From: Planctomycetota bacterium
GTDB lineage: Bacteria; Planctomycetota; Brocadiia; JAADGH01
Direction of reading: 5' to 3'
Assembly (NCBI GenBank): GCA_013152475.1
Contig: JAADGH010000197.1
Location: forward strand, 1-64,000
Length of the DNA stretch: 64,000 bases
Shown piece by piece: positions 16,845-24,936 of this stretch (position 1 is the first letter of the stretch; every line of letters begins with the position of its first letter). The notes under the pieces are model-generated. The model was not told the DNA's origin, did no database searches, and saw only the letters and a list, made by a program, of their open reading frames with translations. The position numbers and the translations under genes are program-made.

Positions 16845-16874
16845 TTGACGGACAGCCGCGGCAGGTGGTATAAT
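16845..16874 (+). promoter_or_regulatory. Promoter of the histone H1-like gene
   Basis: TTGACG (16845-16850), an 18-base spacer, then a perfect TATAAT (16869-16874). The leader to the start codon is about 140 bases. Confidence 0.75.
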
Positions 16875-16989
16875 CCGCCCACCAAACAAAATATAGCGTG
16901 CCTCACGGCCCGCACAGCACTTGCGCCCGCTTTCCTTCGAAAGCGAGATGGTTCGTTCGTAGAGGGCTTTCGTCGTATCGTCAACAGGC

Positions 16990-17007
16990 GGAATCAGTCC
17001 TGATTCC
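16990..17007. repeat. 18-base palindrome just before the H1-like ribosome site
   Basis: GGAATCAG (16990-16997) and CTGATTCC (17000-17007) form a perfect inverted repeat with a two-base centre. It ends a few bases before GAGAGAG, the ribosome site of the gene at 17020. It may be an operator or an RNA hairpin that affects initiation. Confidence 0.55.
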
Positions 17008-17019
17008 TGAGAGAGAGCA

Positions 17020-17430
17020 ATGGTGAAGACCGAGCGCATTACTGTGTGGGTGGTGACCCTACCCAACGGCAAGAAGGTCGAGATCGAGCCGGAAGTGGCG
17101 CGCCGCTATTTCCGGTCGGACACCGAAACCACCCCTTTTTCCCACCTGCAGGTAGAGCCGGTGGTGAAGACCGTTGCGGTCAAGACACCCCGGACACCGA
17201 AGGCCGCTACTTCGCCACGTAAGACTCAAAAGAAGAAAAACAAGCCGAAACGTTCCACGAGAAAGGTTACACGCACCAGGGCTTCCAGTGCGAAAAAGAC
17301 CACCGCGAAGAAAAAGAAACCCACCAAGGCGCCGAAGAAAGTGACGAAGGCAAAAGTAAAGAAGACGAAAAAGGCGATCAAAAAAACGGCCAGGACAAAG
17401 CCGAAGGCCGCGAAGAAGGCCAAAAAGTAA
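17020..17430 (+). CDS. Histone H1-like lysine-rich DNA-binding protein
   Basis: This 136-residue basic protein has two parts. Residues 1 to about 50 are a small folded domain beginning MVKTERITVWVVTLPNGKKV. Residues 55-136 are almost entirely Lys, Ala, Thr, Pro and Arg, with repeated KKPTKAPKK- and KAAKKAKK-like units as in eukaryotic H1 tails and bacterial Hc1/AlgP/BpH1 proteins. No acidic residue occurs in the tail. It probably condenses DNA or binds RNA. The ATG follows GAGAGAG. The gene has its own strong promoter and a long leader, suggesting high and regulated expression. The N-terminal domain is not one I can name. Confidence 0.8.
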   Translation: MVKTERITVWVVTLPNGKKVEIEPEVARRYFRSDTETTPFSHLQVEPVVKTVAVKTPRTPKAATSPRKTQKKKNKPKRSTRKVTRTRASSAKKTTAKKKKPTKAPKKVTKAKVKKTKKAIKKTARTKPKAAKKAKK

Positions 17431-17478
17431 TTCAATCCACCCCCTTCCCCTCCCAAACGCCCCCAGAGAGGGATCGCA

Positions 17479-18294
17479 CTACACTGCCAGCCCCCTTTGC
17501 ACGAACTCGCGCGCGGCGGTCAGGGCCTCCACCACGTGCGCATAGTCCCGCCGGCTGAAGGAATCCGGCGCGACCTCCAACGTGACGAACTCCGCCGCTC
17601 CATCGGCGCGGGCCGTGTGGAGAAGCTCCCGGAGGGGCAGCTCACCCCTGCCGGGGAGCAGGTGCTGGTAGCCCGCGATGTAGTCGCTCACATGGATGTT
17701 GATCATGGTCGGTTCGAAGATACGGTGGCCGGCGAGGATGTTCTTGCCCCACGTGGCGAAATGCGTCACGTCATAGGTCATCTTCAGACCGTTCGCCCGG
17801 GCAAAGTCATTCAGGGCCTCGTGGTCGCGAACCACGGCCGCCTCATCGGCGTTGGAGATGTCGATGCCCTGCGGCATGTTCTCGGTGGCCAGCGCGATAT
17901 CGCTCGCCAACTCGACCAGCCGCCGAGCCTGCTCCGGGTGGCTGATCAGCCCGAAGGGGTGGGCGTTGACCATTGCGGCATGGACCGCCCTCGCGAGTTC
18001 AATCGTTCGCTCGATCTCGCAAAAGTAATCCTCGTCAAGCCCGGACTGGGCGAAAAACGGGGCATGAACGCAGCGGATGGGCACGCCATGCTGCTCGGCC
18101 GACCTTGAGATCTGGTCATCGGACACATGCGCGAGCTCCGGTCCGAGGAGAAGCTCGACCCCGTTGAAACCGCTCTCTCGCGTCGCGCGAAAGACGTCCG
18201 CCAGCGGGAGGTGAAAGATGGACCCGGTAGAGAGCAGGATGGTTGTCGTCTCGATCATGGCGCCGATCATACCGAACGCATGAACTGTCCACAA
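17479..18294 (-). CDS. Sugar phosphate isomerase/epimerase-type TIM-barrel protein
   Basis: This protein of 259-271 residues has the xylose-isomerase-like/AP-endonuclease-2 fold. The first strand is ILLSTGSIFHLPLADVF, followed by GVELLLGPE, IRCVHAPFF, VNAHPFGL, ATENMPQ, MTYDVTHFATWG, INIHVSDY, and FVTLEVAPDSFSRRDY. The His, Glu and Asp residues at strand ends are those that bind the divalent metal in the superfamily. The TTG at 18292-18294 has GAGGAG seven bases upstream; two ATG codons at 18270 and 18258 lack a ribosome site but give a more typical N-terminus. The substrate is unknown. It is convergent with the H1-like gene. Confidence 0.8.
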   Translation of the reverse strand: MWTVHAFGMIGAMIETTTILLSTGSIFHLPLADVFRATRESGFNGVELLLGPELAHVSDDQISRSAEQHGVPIRCVHAPFFAQSGLDEDYFCEIERTIELARAVHAAMVNAHPFGLISHPEQARRLVELASDIALATENMPQGIDISNADEAAVVRDHEALNDFARANGLKMTYDVTHFATWGKNILAGHRIFEPTMINIHVSDYIAGYQHLLPGRGELPLRELLHTARADGAAEFVTLEVAPDSFSRRDYAHVVEALTAAREFVQRGLAV

Positions 18295-18322
18295 AGGAAA
18301 TCTCCTCGCTCATTCAAGGGAC

Positions 18323-18351
18323 TTGAAAATAGGTCGGAAGCGTGGTAAATT
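18323..18351 (+). promoter_or_regulatory. Promoter of the small lipoprotein/pgi transcript
   Basis: TTGAAA (18323-18328), a 17-base spacer, then TAAATT (18346-18351). The lipoprotein ATG is 88 bases downstream, and no other clear promoter is seen before pgi. Confidence 0.5.
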
Positions 18352-18439
18352 GATTGTATGTATTGCCTTGTGGGCGGTCTGCCCCAGGGCGCTCGATACC
18401 AACCCGGATGAAGCAAGAGGGATGGAAGGAGGGGTTGCC

Positions 18440-18691
18440 ATGAAATGTGGCCGTTGGATCGTACTGGGACTACTTCTCTCGTTACTCCTCGCCGGTGGCG
18501 CGGGCTGTGGGGTCGACAAATACGGCTGGCACTTCGGCCTCGGCTCCGATGCGCAGGACGGCGTCAGCACGGAGGCCGACGTCGGCCGCGTGAAGGACGG
18601 CGTTCTCCCGCCTGAGCCCGAGCAGCCCAAGAAAACGAAAAAGGGCGAACCCGAGGCGCCGAAGACCCCAAAAGAAAAGAAACCCTCTTGA
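18440..18691 (+). CDS. Small lipoprotein of unknown function
   Basis: This 83-residue protein starts at an ATG eight bases after AAGGAGG. The N-terminus [19 protein letters not shown] ends in GGAGC, a lipobox with Cys23 as the lipidation site. The mature part is about 60 residues, ending in a low-complexity tail of Pro, Glu and Lys ([17 protein letters not shown]). No domain is recognised. It lies 43 bases upstream of pgi and may be cotranscribed with it. The tail could span part of the periplasm or bind peptidoglycan, but that is a guess. Confidence 0.75.
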   Translation: MKCGRWIVLGLLLSLLLAGGAGCGVDKYGWHFGLGSDAQDGVSTEADVGRVKDGVLPPEPEQPKKTKKGEPEAPKTPKEKKPS

Positions 18692-18734
18692 CGTTTCGTA
18701 TTCATTCACCCATCGACCGTGCAAGGAGCAGGCC

Positions 18735-20354
18735 ATGACGCAGCTTGCCGAACGCCCCGAGTGGCGGGCGCTCACTGAACACAAGACTGTGATGGCGTCG
18801 GTCCATCTCCGCGACCTCTTTCAGGAGGACCCGAAGCGCGCGGAGACCTTTACCATCGAAGACTGCGGTATCCTGCTTGATTACTCGAAAAACCTGATCA
18901 CCGCCGAGACCATGCAGAAGCTCCGAGCCCTCGCCGAGGCCGTCGGCCTCCGGAACGCCATCGAGCGCATGTTCACCGGCCAGAAGATCAACGTCACCGA
19001 AGACCGCGCCGTGCTCCACATTGCCCTGCGGAACCGATCGGGCGAGCCGATTACCGTGGACGGCAAGGACGTCATGCCCGATGTGCTGGCCGTCCTCGAC
19101 AAGATGGCCGCCTTCGCCACAAAGGTCCGCACCGGCGAATGGACCGGCCACACGGGCAAGCAAATCCGCAATATCATCAACATCGGCATCGGCGGCTCGG
19201 ACCTCGGGCCGGTCATGGCCTATGAGGCGCTCAAGCCCCACGCCGACCGCGACCTGACCGTCCGCTTCGTCTCCAACATCGACGGCACCCATCTCGCTGA
19301 GGCCACGCGTGACATCGACCCCGCCGAAACGCTCTTCATTGTCGCCAGCAAGACCTTTACCACGATGGAGACCATGACCAACGCCCGCTCCGCCCGGGAG
19401 TGGCTCCTCGCAGCACTCGGGGATGAGGCCGCCGTGGCGAAGCACTTCGTCGCGCTCTCCACCAACAAAGAAGGCGTCGAGAAGTTCGGCATCGACGGCG
19501 TCAACATGTTCGAGTTCTGGGACTGGGTGGGGGGGCGATACAGCCTGCCGTCGGCCATCGGCCTGTCTCTCATGATCGCCATCGGGCCGGAAAATTTCTT
19601 CCGCATGTTAGACGGCTACCATGCCATGGACCGGCACTTCCGCACCGCGCCCTTCGACCGCAACATGCCCGTGGTGCTGGCGCTGTTGGGCATCTGGTAC
19701 AACAATTTCTTCGGCGCAGCGAGCCACGCCATTTTGCCCTACGACCAGTACCTCCACCGCTTCGCCGCCTATTTCCAGCAGGGGGACATGGAGTCGAACG
19801 GCAAGTCGGTCCAGCTCGACGGTTCGCCCGTCGAGTGGCAGACGGGCCCCGTCATCTGGGGCGAGCCGGGCACGAACGGGCAGCATGCGTTCTATCAGCT
19901 CCTGCACCAGGGCACGAAGAGGGTCCCCTGCGACTTTATCGCATTCGCGAAAAGTTACAATCCCACCGGCGACCACCATGCCAAGCTCATGGCCAACGTC
20001 TTCGCCCAGACCGAGGCCCTGGCCTTCGGCAAGACGGAGGAGAAAGTGAGGGCGGAGGGCGTCCCGGACAAGCTGGTCCCCCACAAGGTCTTCACCGGCA
20101 ACCGGCCGACGAATACGATCCTGGCCGACATCCTGGACCCGGAAACGCTGGGGAAGCTGATCGCCCTGTATGAGCACAAGATTTTCGTCCAGGGAATCAT
20201 CTGGAACATCAACAGCTTCGATCAGATGGGCGTGGAGCTGGGCAAAGTCCTGGCCAAGCGCATCCTGCCGGAGCTGGAGGCCGAAGTCGAGCCGGACCTG
20301 GCGCATGACAGCTCGACCAGCCAACTGATCCGATGGTTCCGGCGACATCGATAG
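18735..20354 (+). CDS. pgi: Glucose-6-phosphate isomerase
   Basis: This 539-residue cytoplasmic enzyme interconverts glucose 6-phosphate and fructose 6-phosphate. It has the full family pattern: [10 protein letters not shown] at about 150, the phosphate-binding [10 protein letters not shown] at 205, the signature [13 protein letters not shown] at 265, and [19 protein letters not shown] with the catalytic Glu377 and His384. The C-terminal lysine is in [12 protein letters not shown]. The length is that of the long (E. coli-type) form. AAGGAG lies eight bases before the ATG. It is flanked by the small lipoprotein upstream and an ADP-ribosylglycohydrolase 66 bases downstream. Confidence 0.97.
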   Translation: MTQLAERPEWRALTEHKTVMASVHLRDLFQEDPKRAETFTIEDCGILLDYSKNLITAETMQKLRALAEAVGLRNAIERMFTGQKINVTEDRAVLHIALRNRSGEPITVDGKDVMPDVLAVLDKMAAFATKVRTGEWTGHTGKQIRNIINIGIGGSDLGPVMAYEALKPHADRDLTVRFVSNIDGTHLAEATRDIDPAETLFIVASKTFTTMETMTNARSAREWLLAALGDEAAVAKHFVALSTNKEGVEKFGIDGVNMFEFWDWVGGRYSLPSAIGLSLMIAIGPENFFRMLDGYHAMDRHFRTAPFDRNMPVVLALLGIWYNNFFGAASHAILPYDQYLHRFAAYFQQGDMESNGKSVQLDGSPVEWQTGPVIWGEPGTNGQHAFYQLLHQGTKRVPCDFIAFAKSYNPTGDHHAKLMANVFAQTEALAFGKTEEKVRAEGVPDKLVPHKVFTGNRPTNTILADILDPETLGKLIALYEHKIFVQGIIWNINSFDQMGVELGKVLAKRILPELEAEVEPDLAHDSSTSQLIRWFRRHR

Positions 20355-20420
20355 ACGTTGCTTTTTCCCGGTCGTTCCATTGCATCCCACACTGGGGCGA
20401 AAGCGGAGGGGAGGGACACC

Positions 20421-21347
20421 TTGGCCGAAATCGACCTGAAATCGAAATTCACCGGCGGCATGGTCGGGAGCGCGGTCGGCGATGCCATCGGTGAGCTTGC
20501 GTTCCTGCATCGGGATGCGGACGCGCTCCTCAGTCAAGTGCAGCGGACGTATCCCCTGATCTACACCGACGACACGGCGATGGCCATTGGCATTGCCGAG
20601 TCCCTGACGGCAAAGGGGCGGCTCGACCCGCTGCACCTGGGCGATACGCTCCGGGACAACTACGAGCGCGAGCCCTGGCGCGGCTATGCCATGGGCCCCC
20701 CGACGATCTTCAACATCCGCCGCCGCACCGGCGTTTCCTATCACCAAGCCGCGCGGAGTCTCTTCCAGGGCAAGGGGTCCTTTGGCAATGGCGCGGCGAT
20801 GCGGATCGCGCCGATCGGGCTGTTCTACCATGACACGGAGAAGATTCGCGAACCGGCTGCGGAATCCGCTGAGATCACGCACACCCATCCGGTGGGCGTC
20901 GACGGGGCCGCGGTGCTGGCCTCCGCCGTCGCTCAGGTCGTGCGGCTGGATGCGGAAGAGGATTTCCCACAGAAGGACTTCCTCTGGCGCCTGCGCGATG
21001 TGGCGGAAACACCGGAATTCGAGAGCAAGCTGGCCCTCATGGAGGAGCTGTTGGCCGACCGGACCGATGTGCTGACGGCGGCCCGGGAGCTGGGGACGGA
21101 AGTCACCGCCGCCGGGTCCGTGCCCTTTGCCATCTACTCCTTTCTGATGAATCCGATATCGTTCACAGACTGCCTGCTTCACGCAGTGGTAGTGCCGGGC
21201 GACAGCGACACCCTCGGCGCGATGGCCTGCGCCATTTCCGGTGCATACCTCGGCATCGAAGGAATCCCCCAGGACTGGGTGGAGCGCCTGGAGAATCGGG
21301 AGCACATCGAGGGGCTGGCGCGGAAGCTGGCGGAGATGAAGGGGTAG
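20421..21347 (+). CDS. ADP-ribosylglycohydrolase family protein
   Basis: This 308-residue protein belongs to the ARH/DraG hydrolases, which cleave ADP-ribose from proteins or small molecules using two Mg2+ ions. GGMVGSAVGDAIGE is the N-terminal signature, IYTDDTAMAIGIAESL carries the first metal ligands (Thr-Asp-Asp), GSFGNGAAMRIAPIGL is the central loop, and VVPGDSDTLGAMACAISGAYLG carries the second Asp-x-Asp-Thr ligands. The chosen start is the TTG at 20421 behind GGAGGGGAGGG; another TTG exists at 20358 immediately after the pgi stop. No ADP-ribosyltransferase is encoded nearby, so the target is unknown. Confidence 0.88.
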   Translation: MAEIDLKSKFTGGMVGSAVGDAIGELAFLHRDADALLSQVQRTYPLIYTDDTAMAIGIAESLTAKGRLDPLHLGDTLRDNYEREPWRGYAMGPPTIFNIRRRTGVSYHQAARSLFQGKGSFGNGAAMRIAPIGLFYHDTEKIREPAAESAEITHTHPVGVDGAAVLASAVAQVVRLDAEEDFPQKDFLWRLRDVAETPEFESKLALMEELLADRTDVLTAARELGTEVTAAGSVPFAIYSFLMNPISFTDCLLHAVVVPGDSDTLGAMACAISGAYLGIEGIPQDWVERLENREHIEGLARKLAEMKG

Positions 21348-21381
21348 AATGCAACACGTTTGTAACCTCCGCCTTGAGAGG

Positions 21382-21410
21382 TTGACAAAAGCTGAGGGCC
21401 GGGTTATAGT
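21382..21410 (+). promoter_or_regulatory. Promoter of the ABC transporter/TPR operon
   Basis: A perfect TTGACA (21382-21387), a 17-base spacer, then TATAGT (21405-21410). The first gene starts 97 bases downstream. Confidence 0.85.
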
Positions 21411-21506
21411 GTATATGACGATGAACCCACAACGAGGACAGGTTTCCGCTTCCTACCTGACCTTTCAGGATCAGCCGGATTCTTATTGAATAGGAGTTGC
21501 TGAAGA

Positions 21507-22439
21507 ATGTCTTCGATTGTCATCGAGGGGCTGGGGATGGTCTACAGGACGGGCTTCTGGGGCCGGAAGAGGGAGGCCCTGAAGGGCTTGGACCTGACCA
21601 TCGAGCCGAACGAAATCTTTGGATACGTCGGGCCGAACGGCGCCGGCAAGACGACCACCATCAAGATCCTCGTCGGCCTGCAGCGGCAGACCGTTGGCAG
21701 GGCATCCATCCTCGGCAAGGACATCTCCGACGTGGAGGCCCGCCGCAATATCGGCTACATGCCGGAGAACCCGTACTTCTACGAGTACCTCACCACCGAG
21801 GAATCGCTGCACTTCTATGGCAAGCTGTGCGGCATGTCCCGCGAGCAGCGCCGGAAACGCGTGCCGGAGATGATCGAATACATGAACATCCCGGAGATCG
21901 CCAAGGTGCGCGTCGGCACCTTTTCCAAGGGCATGCGCCAGCGCATCGGCCTGGCCCAGGCGATTATCCACGACCCGGAGGTGGTCATCCTGGACGAGCC
22001 CCTGCACGGTCTCGATCCCGTCGGCCGCCGGCAGCTCCGCGAGAAGATCGTCAGCCTGAAGGAGCAGGGCAAGACCGTGTTCTTCAGTTCCCATATTCTG
22101 AGCGACGTCGAGCAGATTTGCGACCGCATCGGCATGCTCTTCAACGGCGAGCTGGCGGCGGCGGGCGATATCGAATCGCTCCTTGAATCGCACGTGGGCA
22201 GCATCGAGATCTCCGTGCGCAACCTGCCGCCGCAGGCCGTCGAGAACGTGAAGCAGCTCGCAGGGACGTTCACCGAGCGGGAGTCGGTCTACCGTTGTTC
22301 GGTCAGCGATCAGGAGAAAGGCCGGAAGGTCCTCAAGCTCATCGAGGAGGCCGGCGGGGAGGTCCTGTCGTATGTCCCCCAACGGGTGTCCCTCGAGGAC
22401 TACTTTATGGCGCGTTCGGAAAAAGGAGACCGGAAGTGA
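21507..22439 (+). CDS. ABC transporter ATP-binding protein
   Basis: This 310-residue ATPase energises an exporter formed with the next gene. It has Walker A GPNGAGKTT at about 48, Q-loop PENPYFYEY, signature FSKGMRQRIGLAQA, Walker B VVILDEPLHGLDP, and switch His in FFSSHILSDVE. The signature serine-glycine-glycine is read as SKGM, a variant common in CcmA/NatA-type exporters. The C-terminal 90 residues form the small regulatory domain typical of multidrug/natrium exporters. It has its own promoter, and its stop overlaps the GTG start of the permease (GTGA). Confidence 0.95.
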   Translation: MSSIVIEGLGMVYRTGFWGRKREALKGLDLTIEPNEIFGYVGPNGAGKTTTIKILVGLQRQTVGRASILGKDISDVEARRNIGYMPENPYFYEYLTTEESLHFYGKLCGMSREQRRKRVPEMIEYMNIPEIAKVRVGTFSKGMRQRIGLAQAIIHDPEVVILDEPLHGLDPVGRRQLREKIVSLKEQGKTVFFSSHILSDVEQICDRIGMLFNGELAAAGDIESLLESHVGSIEISVRNLPPQAVENVKQLAGTFTERESVYRCSVSDQEKGRKVLKLIEEAGGEVLSYVPQRVSLEDYFMARSEKGDRK

Positions 22440-23206
22440 ACATCCTTGCCATTGCAGGAAACACCTTCAGGGAATCCGCGCGGGATCGGATTTTCTATGT
22501 GCTGCTGGTCTTTGCCATCGTCATGCTGCTCTGTTCGAAGGCCATCGGCTGGATCGGCCTCGACGAGGCCAAGATCACCCTCGACTTCAGCCTGACCATC
22601 ATCTGGTTCTTCGGCGTCATCATCGCCATCTATGTGGGGACCGGGCTGGTGCATAAGGAGATCGACAAGCGGACGATCTACACGGTCCTCTCCAAACCCG
22701 TGGAGAAATATGAGTTTATCGTGGGCAAATACATCGGCCTGCTCATGATGCTCTTCATCAACATCCTCATCATGGGCGTGATTTTCCTTGCGTACCATTG
22801 GCTTACCCTCGGTCGTCCGGGCCTTCGGCTGCCCCTGGCGGTGTTTATGATCTACCTGGAGCTGGCCTTCATCACCGCCATGGCCATGATGTTCGGCTCG
22901 ATGGCCTCCCCGATCCTGAGCGCCGTGTTCACCTTCTGCATGTTCCTGGCGGGGCACTTCAGCGACGCCTACATGCTCCTGGTCAAGCGCGCGGAGAAAT
23001 TCCATCGGCCCGTCTCCGCCGTCCTCTTTCGCTTTCTCTATTGGGTCATGCCGAATCTGACATTCTTTGACATCAAGAGCGAGGCCGTGCACCCAACGCT
23101 GCCGCTGTATGCGAAGGACATCCTCCTGCCGATCGCATACTGTATCATCTATTCCACGATCCTGCTCATCGTCTCGCTGTACTTCTTCAAGCGAAGGAAT
23201 TTCTAA
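22436..23206 (+). CDS. ABC-2 type transporter permease
   Basis: This 256-residue inner-membrane protein has six hydrophobic segments in the ABC-2 arrangement. The N-terminus AIAGNTFRESARDRIFYVLLVFA and the following VHKEIDKRTIYTVLSKPVEKYEFIVGKYIGL are diagnostic of ABC-2 permeases of the NosY/CcmB-like group, where the amphipathic elbow contacts the ATPase. The GTG at 22436 overlaps the stop of the ATPase gene, so the pair is translationally coupled. Cargo cannot be deduced; the third gene of the operon encodes a membrane-anchored TPR protein that may be a partner. Confidence 0.9.
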   Translation: MNILAIAGNTFRESARDRIFYVLLVFAIVMLLCSKAIGWIGLDEAKITLDFSLTIIWFFGVIIAIYVGTGLVHKEIDKRTIYTVLSKPVEKYEFIVGKYIGLLMMLFINILIMGVIFLAYHWLTLGRPGLRLPLAVFMIYLELAFITAMAMMFGSMASPILSAVFTFCMFLAGHFSDAYMLLVKRAEKFHRPVSAVLFRFLYWVMPNLTFFDIKSEAVHPTLPLYAKDILLPIAYCIIYSTILLIVSLYFFKRRNF

Positions 23207-23218
23207 GGGGGGTAGGCG

Positions 23219-24790
23219 ATGAAACGCATCCTCGGCAAGGCGCTCAAAATCCTGATCGTGCCCCTTCTTTTTCTGATGAACTACCCCATTCAGAAAGCGA
23301 TCGTCGGCGAATGGCAGGACAAGTTCGGCAGTGAGATGGTCTATCTCCCCTACTGGAAACACTGGATGGAGGACGAAGCCGCGGCCTACCACATGACCCG
23401 GGCGGCCCGACACTTCGAAAAAACGAAAGGCCGGTGGCCGAAAGACCTGCGCGAGCTCGAACAGGCGAAGTTCATACCCAAGACCCCTCCGTCCCCGTCC
23501 GGCGGCCGCTATGTGCTTGACGCCAAGCGCAGACGCGTTCGTATCGAATACTTTAAGGAGACCGACGTCAAGGTCCGGCGAGAGGAGATCGCCTTCGATC
23601 TCTTGTCGGCGGCCGACAAATTCCAGCAGACCTACGGTCGGCCGCCCGCCGACATCGAGGAGCTGGTCGAAAAGAGGATCATCGACCAGGTCCCCGAGGA
23701 CCCGGGCGGCTGCGACTTCTGCTACGATCCATACCGCAAGCAGGTGGGGATCGAATATGGGAAGTTCATTCGCCAGATACGGTTTGGCTGGAACAACGTC
23801 GTGGCCGATCTGCTCTGGATTCGCGGGTTCCACTACGTCCAGGGGCAGTGGCAGCTCATTGAGGCCGGACACAGAAAACCCAAGCAGGGATGGCACGCGC
23901 AATTGCCCGACCTCTACGAAGTGATTACGGACCTCGACCCGCACTTCATCCCGGCCTACCGCGGCGGTGCGACCCTGGTCAGTGTGCTTTCGAAAAATCC
24001 TCGGCGCGCCATCAGGCTGCTCGAAAAGGGCGTTCGCCTCAACCCCCGAAAATACTGGGAACTGCCCTATCAACTGGCCTGTATCGTCTTCCTGGAGACG
24101 GGGGATGATGTGCGTGCGCTAAAGCTGCTGGAGGAGGCCTCCGATCATGAGCGGTATCCGAATACGGGTCCCGCTGTGCTGCGGTTGCGCTCCTTCCTCG
24201 AAACGAAGCACGACCGCTTCGATGTGGCAATCCGCATCTGGGAACCCTGGCTGCAAAAGAACTCCCCCGTGTACAAGCAAATGGCGGAGAATCGCATCGC
24301 TCGGATCTTCTTGCAGATCATCAAGAAGCGCCTGCTTGATGAAGCGGAAGGCTTTAAGAAGGCAAAGGGCCGAGCCATGAACGACGAAGAATTCGCCGAA
24401 CACGTCAAGGCGGCCAAGGAATGGCTGGCACAGAAATACAGTGAAAAGTGTCTCAGAGGTGCAGTCGACGTTGTCATGAAAACGGGGTTTCGGCTCTGGC
24501 AGTTCGCCCGGTTCCGGCCTCCCGCTGGCGAGCCGCCGAAAACGACCATCGCCCTCGGCATGAAACGCCAAAGCGCACTCGCGAAGCTGCAAGATGCCGT
24601 AGAACGGTTCAGAAAAAAAAGGGGGCAGTGGCCGGACAGCCTGAACGATCTGGTCAAGGAGAAGCTGATCGACAAGGTCCCCTCCCCCCAGGGCGGCGGA
24701 GAATACTACCTGGAGTTCTACCCGAGACCCTCCGCGCCGAGGCCGCTCGCGGAAGAGGCCGAGCGCAAGTCCGAACCCAAAGACCACTGA
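23219..24790 (+). CDS. Membrane-anchored TPR-like protein with three GspG-like motifs
   Basis: This 523-residue protein starts with an uncleaved signal anchor (ILIVPLLFLMNYPIQKAIVG). The middle (about 215-400) contains TPR-like helical hairpins: YEVITDLDPHFIPAYRGGA, AIRLLEKGVRLNP, ALKLLEEASDHERYP. Three segments share one pattern: F-x4-GRWPKDLRELEQAKFIPK (about 65), F-x4-GRPPADIEELVEKRIIDQ (about 138), and F-x4-GQWPDSLNDLVKEKLIDK (about 465), each followed by a proline, glycines and an aromatic strand. This resembles the C-terminal part of type II secretion major pseudopilins. It begins 12 bases after the permease gene and belongs to the same operon. Function is unknown; it may be a periplasmic partner of the exporter. 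Confidence 0.75.
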   Translation: MKRILGKALKILIVPLLFLMNYPIQKAIVGEWQDKFGSEMVYLPYWKHWMEDEAAAYHMTRAARHFEKTKGRWPKDLRELEQAKFIPKTPPSPSGGRYVLDAKRRRVRIEYFKETDVKVRREEIAFDLLSAADKFQQTYGRPPADIEELVEKRIIDQVPEDPGGCDFCYDPYRKQVGIEYGKFIRQIRFGWNNVVADLLWIRGFHYVQGQWQLIEAGHRKPKQGWHAQLPDLYEVITDLDPHFIPAYRGGATLVSVLSKNPRRAIRLLEKGVRLNPRKYWELPYQLACIVFLETGDDVRALKLLEEASDHERYPNTGPAVLRLRSFLETKHDRFDVAIRIWEPWLQKNSPVYKQMAENRIARIFLQIIKKRLLDEAEGFKKAKGRAMNDEEFAEHVKAAKEWLAQKYSEKCLRGAVDVVMKTGFRLWQFARFRPPAGEPPKTTIALGMKRQSALAKLQDAVERFRKKRGQWPDSLNDLVKEKLIDKVPSPQGGGEYYLEFYPRPSAPRPLAEEAERKSEPKDH

Positions 24791-24824
24791 CGGCCGCGCC
24801 AATCCGTCTCGCCCCATTCCGCTC

Positions 24825-24853
24825 TTGAATCGAACGGATACCTTTCCTACAAT
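24825..24853 (+). promoter_or_regulatory. Promoter of the two PQQ-propeller genes
   Basis: TTGAAT (24825-24830), a 17-base spacer, then TACAAT (24848-24853). The first ATG follows at 24937. Confidence 0.7.
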
Positions 24854-24936
24854 CAGAACGGCGAAGCCGCCCCGGCCAAGCCATCGCGTCGGGCAGGACG
24901 ATATGGGTCCACTACTTTGTTCAGGAGCAACAACTG

